From Thermohalobaculum sp963700775 (GTDB lineage Bacteria; Pseudomonadota; Alphaproteobacteria; Rhodobacterales; Rhodobacteraceae), in contig CAVOYU010000002.1 in the NCBI GenBank assembly GCA_963700775.1, forward strand, positions 124,001-188,000: 64,000 nt of DNA, read 5' to 3'. The notes beneath the pieces are model-generated. The model searched no databases. It had not been told where the DNA came from and worked only from the letters and a program-made list of their open reading frames with translations. The position numbers were made by a program, and so were the translations under genes. Below are positions 63,239 to 64,000 of this stretch, piece after piece. The first letter of the stretch is position 1, and each line of letters opens with the position of its first letter.

Positions 63239-64000
63239 ATGAGTTGGTCCATCGGCGTCGACGCTGGCGGCACTTTCACGGACTTCTTTGCCCGCGACAG
63301 GGAGACCGGGCGGGTCGTGCGCCACAAGCGGCCGTCGAGCCCTGACGACCCGAGCCGGGCAATCCTGGATGGGCTGAAGGAGCTTGCGGTACGTGGCGGG
63401 TTCGACCTTGGCTCAGTCGTCCGGCTCGGCCACGGCACCACGGTTGGCACCAATGCGCTGATCCAGCGCAAGGGTGGCCGGGTCGCGATGGTGACGACGC
63501 GGGGCTTCCGCGATCTCCTCGAGATCGGGCGTCAGACCCGGCCGCACATGTTCGACCTCCAGCGCGACGCGCCGCCGCCGGTGGTTCCGCGCGAGCGGCG
63601 GCTGGAGCTGACCGAGCGGGTGATGGCAACGGGGGAGGTGCTGGCCGCGCCCGATCCCGCTGAAATCGCGGCGATGGCCGAGGCGGTGCGGGCGACCGGC
63701 GCTCAGGCGGTGGCGGTGTGCTTCCTGTTCTCGCATCTGAACCCGGAGCACGAACGGCAGGTCGGCGCGGCTCTCGAGGCGGCGCTGCCCGGCGTGCAGG
63801 TGTCGCTCTCCTCCGAGGTTCGGCCCGAGTTCCGCGAGTACGAGCGCTTCACCACGACCGCGATCAACGCCTATCTCCAGCCGGTGATGGGCCGCTATGT
63901 CCGGTCGCTGCACCAGGGGCTGGCGGCGCTGGCGGCGCGGGCCTCCATCGGCATCAACCAGTCCAATGGCGGGCTGATGACGCCCGAGACGGCGGCACGA
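63239..64000 (+). CDS. hydantoinase/oxoprolinase family protein (subunit A), partial
   Basis: First 254 residues of an ASKHA-fold ATP-dependent hydrolase, continuing past the window. The start IGVDAGGTFTDFFARD is the phosphate-1 loop; LGHGTTVGTNALIQRKGGRV, LEIGRQTRPHMFDLQ and EVRPEFREYERFTTTAINAY are diagnostic of the hydantoinase A / N-methylhydantoinase / 5-oxoprolinase group. It would hydrolyse a cyclic amide such as hydantoin or 5-oxoproline; acetone carboxylase is a relative. Subunit B should follow. Confidence 0.9.
   Translation, partial: MSWSIGVDAGGTFTDFFARDRETGRVVRHKRPSSPDDPSRAILDGLKELAVRGGFDLGSVVRLGHGTTVGTNALIQRKGGRVAMVTTRGFRDLLEIGRQTRPHMFDLQRDAPPPVVPRERRLELTERVMATGEVLAAPDPAEIAAMAEAVRATGAQAVAVCFLFSHLNPEHERQVGAALEAALPGVQVSLSSEVRPEFREYERFTTTAINAYLQPVMGRYVRSLHQGLAALAARASIGINQSNGGLMTPETAAR

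Noticed and set aside
1..64000. CRISPR arrays, rRNA and tRNA genes
   Set aside because: No spaced repeats and no cloverleaf or rRNA-like stretches were recognised on either strand, within the limits of reading by eye.

Overview
The window comes from a GC-rich alphaproteobacterium. Evidence: a CckA-type hybrid kinase; recA behind a GAAC-N7-GAAC SOS box; a pyruvate dehydrogenase E1-beta with its own lipoyl domain next to ftsB and eno; and the DUF6456/DUF6477 pair, which I associate with Rhodobacterales and relatives. The order within the class is not settled. No rRNA, tRNA or CRISPR array was seen.

Layout. 0.1-4.5 kb: cysE, then a tetrahydrofolate-linked C1 module (pterin methyltransferase, MetF-like protein, virulence-factor-domain protein) divergent from a canonical metF. 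A pyrrolysine-free MttB-family methyltransferase at 29.8 kb probably belongs to the same C1 chemistry. 4.6-15 kb: ppx/gppA, rlmE (one frameshift), a TPR methyltransferase, an agmatinase-family gene, guaB, rsmB, a cckA-like kinase and recA. 15.4-24.4 kb: alaS, an EF-hand protein, then eno-ftsB-pdhA-pdhB-pdhC on the minus strand. 24.5-31.7 kb: an iron-binding protein with a clear promoter, the coupled guaA-ydcF-eamA-mazG operon (guaA has one frameshift) and mttB. 31.9-44.8 kb: DUF6456 regulator, RND efflux pair, cytochrome c, DNA glycosylase, esterase, HNH protein, yqaA-dsbB, zinc peptidase and a FecR-CHASE2 cyclase pair.

45-52 kb is a surface-glycan region: SAM methyltransferase, a GtrB-like glycosyltransferase cut off by an IS630-family element, a truncated AT-rich GtrII-like gene facing the other way, a polytopic membrane protein, a small four-helix transporter and a sugar epimerase. 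The IS630 copy joins two unrelated broken genes, so a rearrangement or an assembly misjoin happened there.

52.7-58.7 kb is the most unusual part: lysine 2,3-aminomutase, two ATP-grasp ligases, a GNAT-deacetylase-GNAT polypeptide and a SET-domain protein, in one direction with overlaps or gaps of a few bases. Together they look like a pathway that makes a lysine/beta-lysine-derived ligated and acylated or methylated product. This block carries about twenty frame breaks while all catalytic motifs remain, which points to sequence error or very recent decay.

58.8-63.1 kb is a complete Mla-type lipid transport operon (permease with STAS domain, ATPase, MCE protein, lipoprotein). The window ends inside a hydantoinase/oxoprolinase-family gene that has a promoter overlapping a palindrome.
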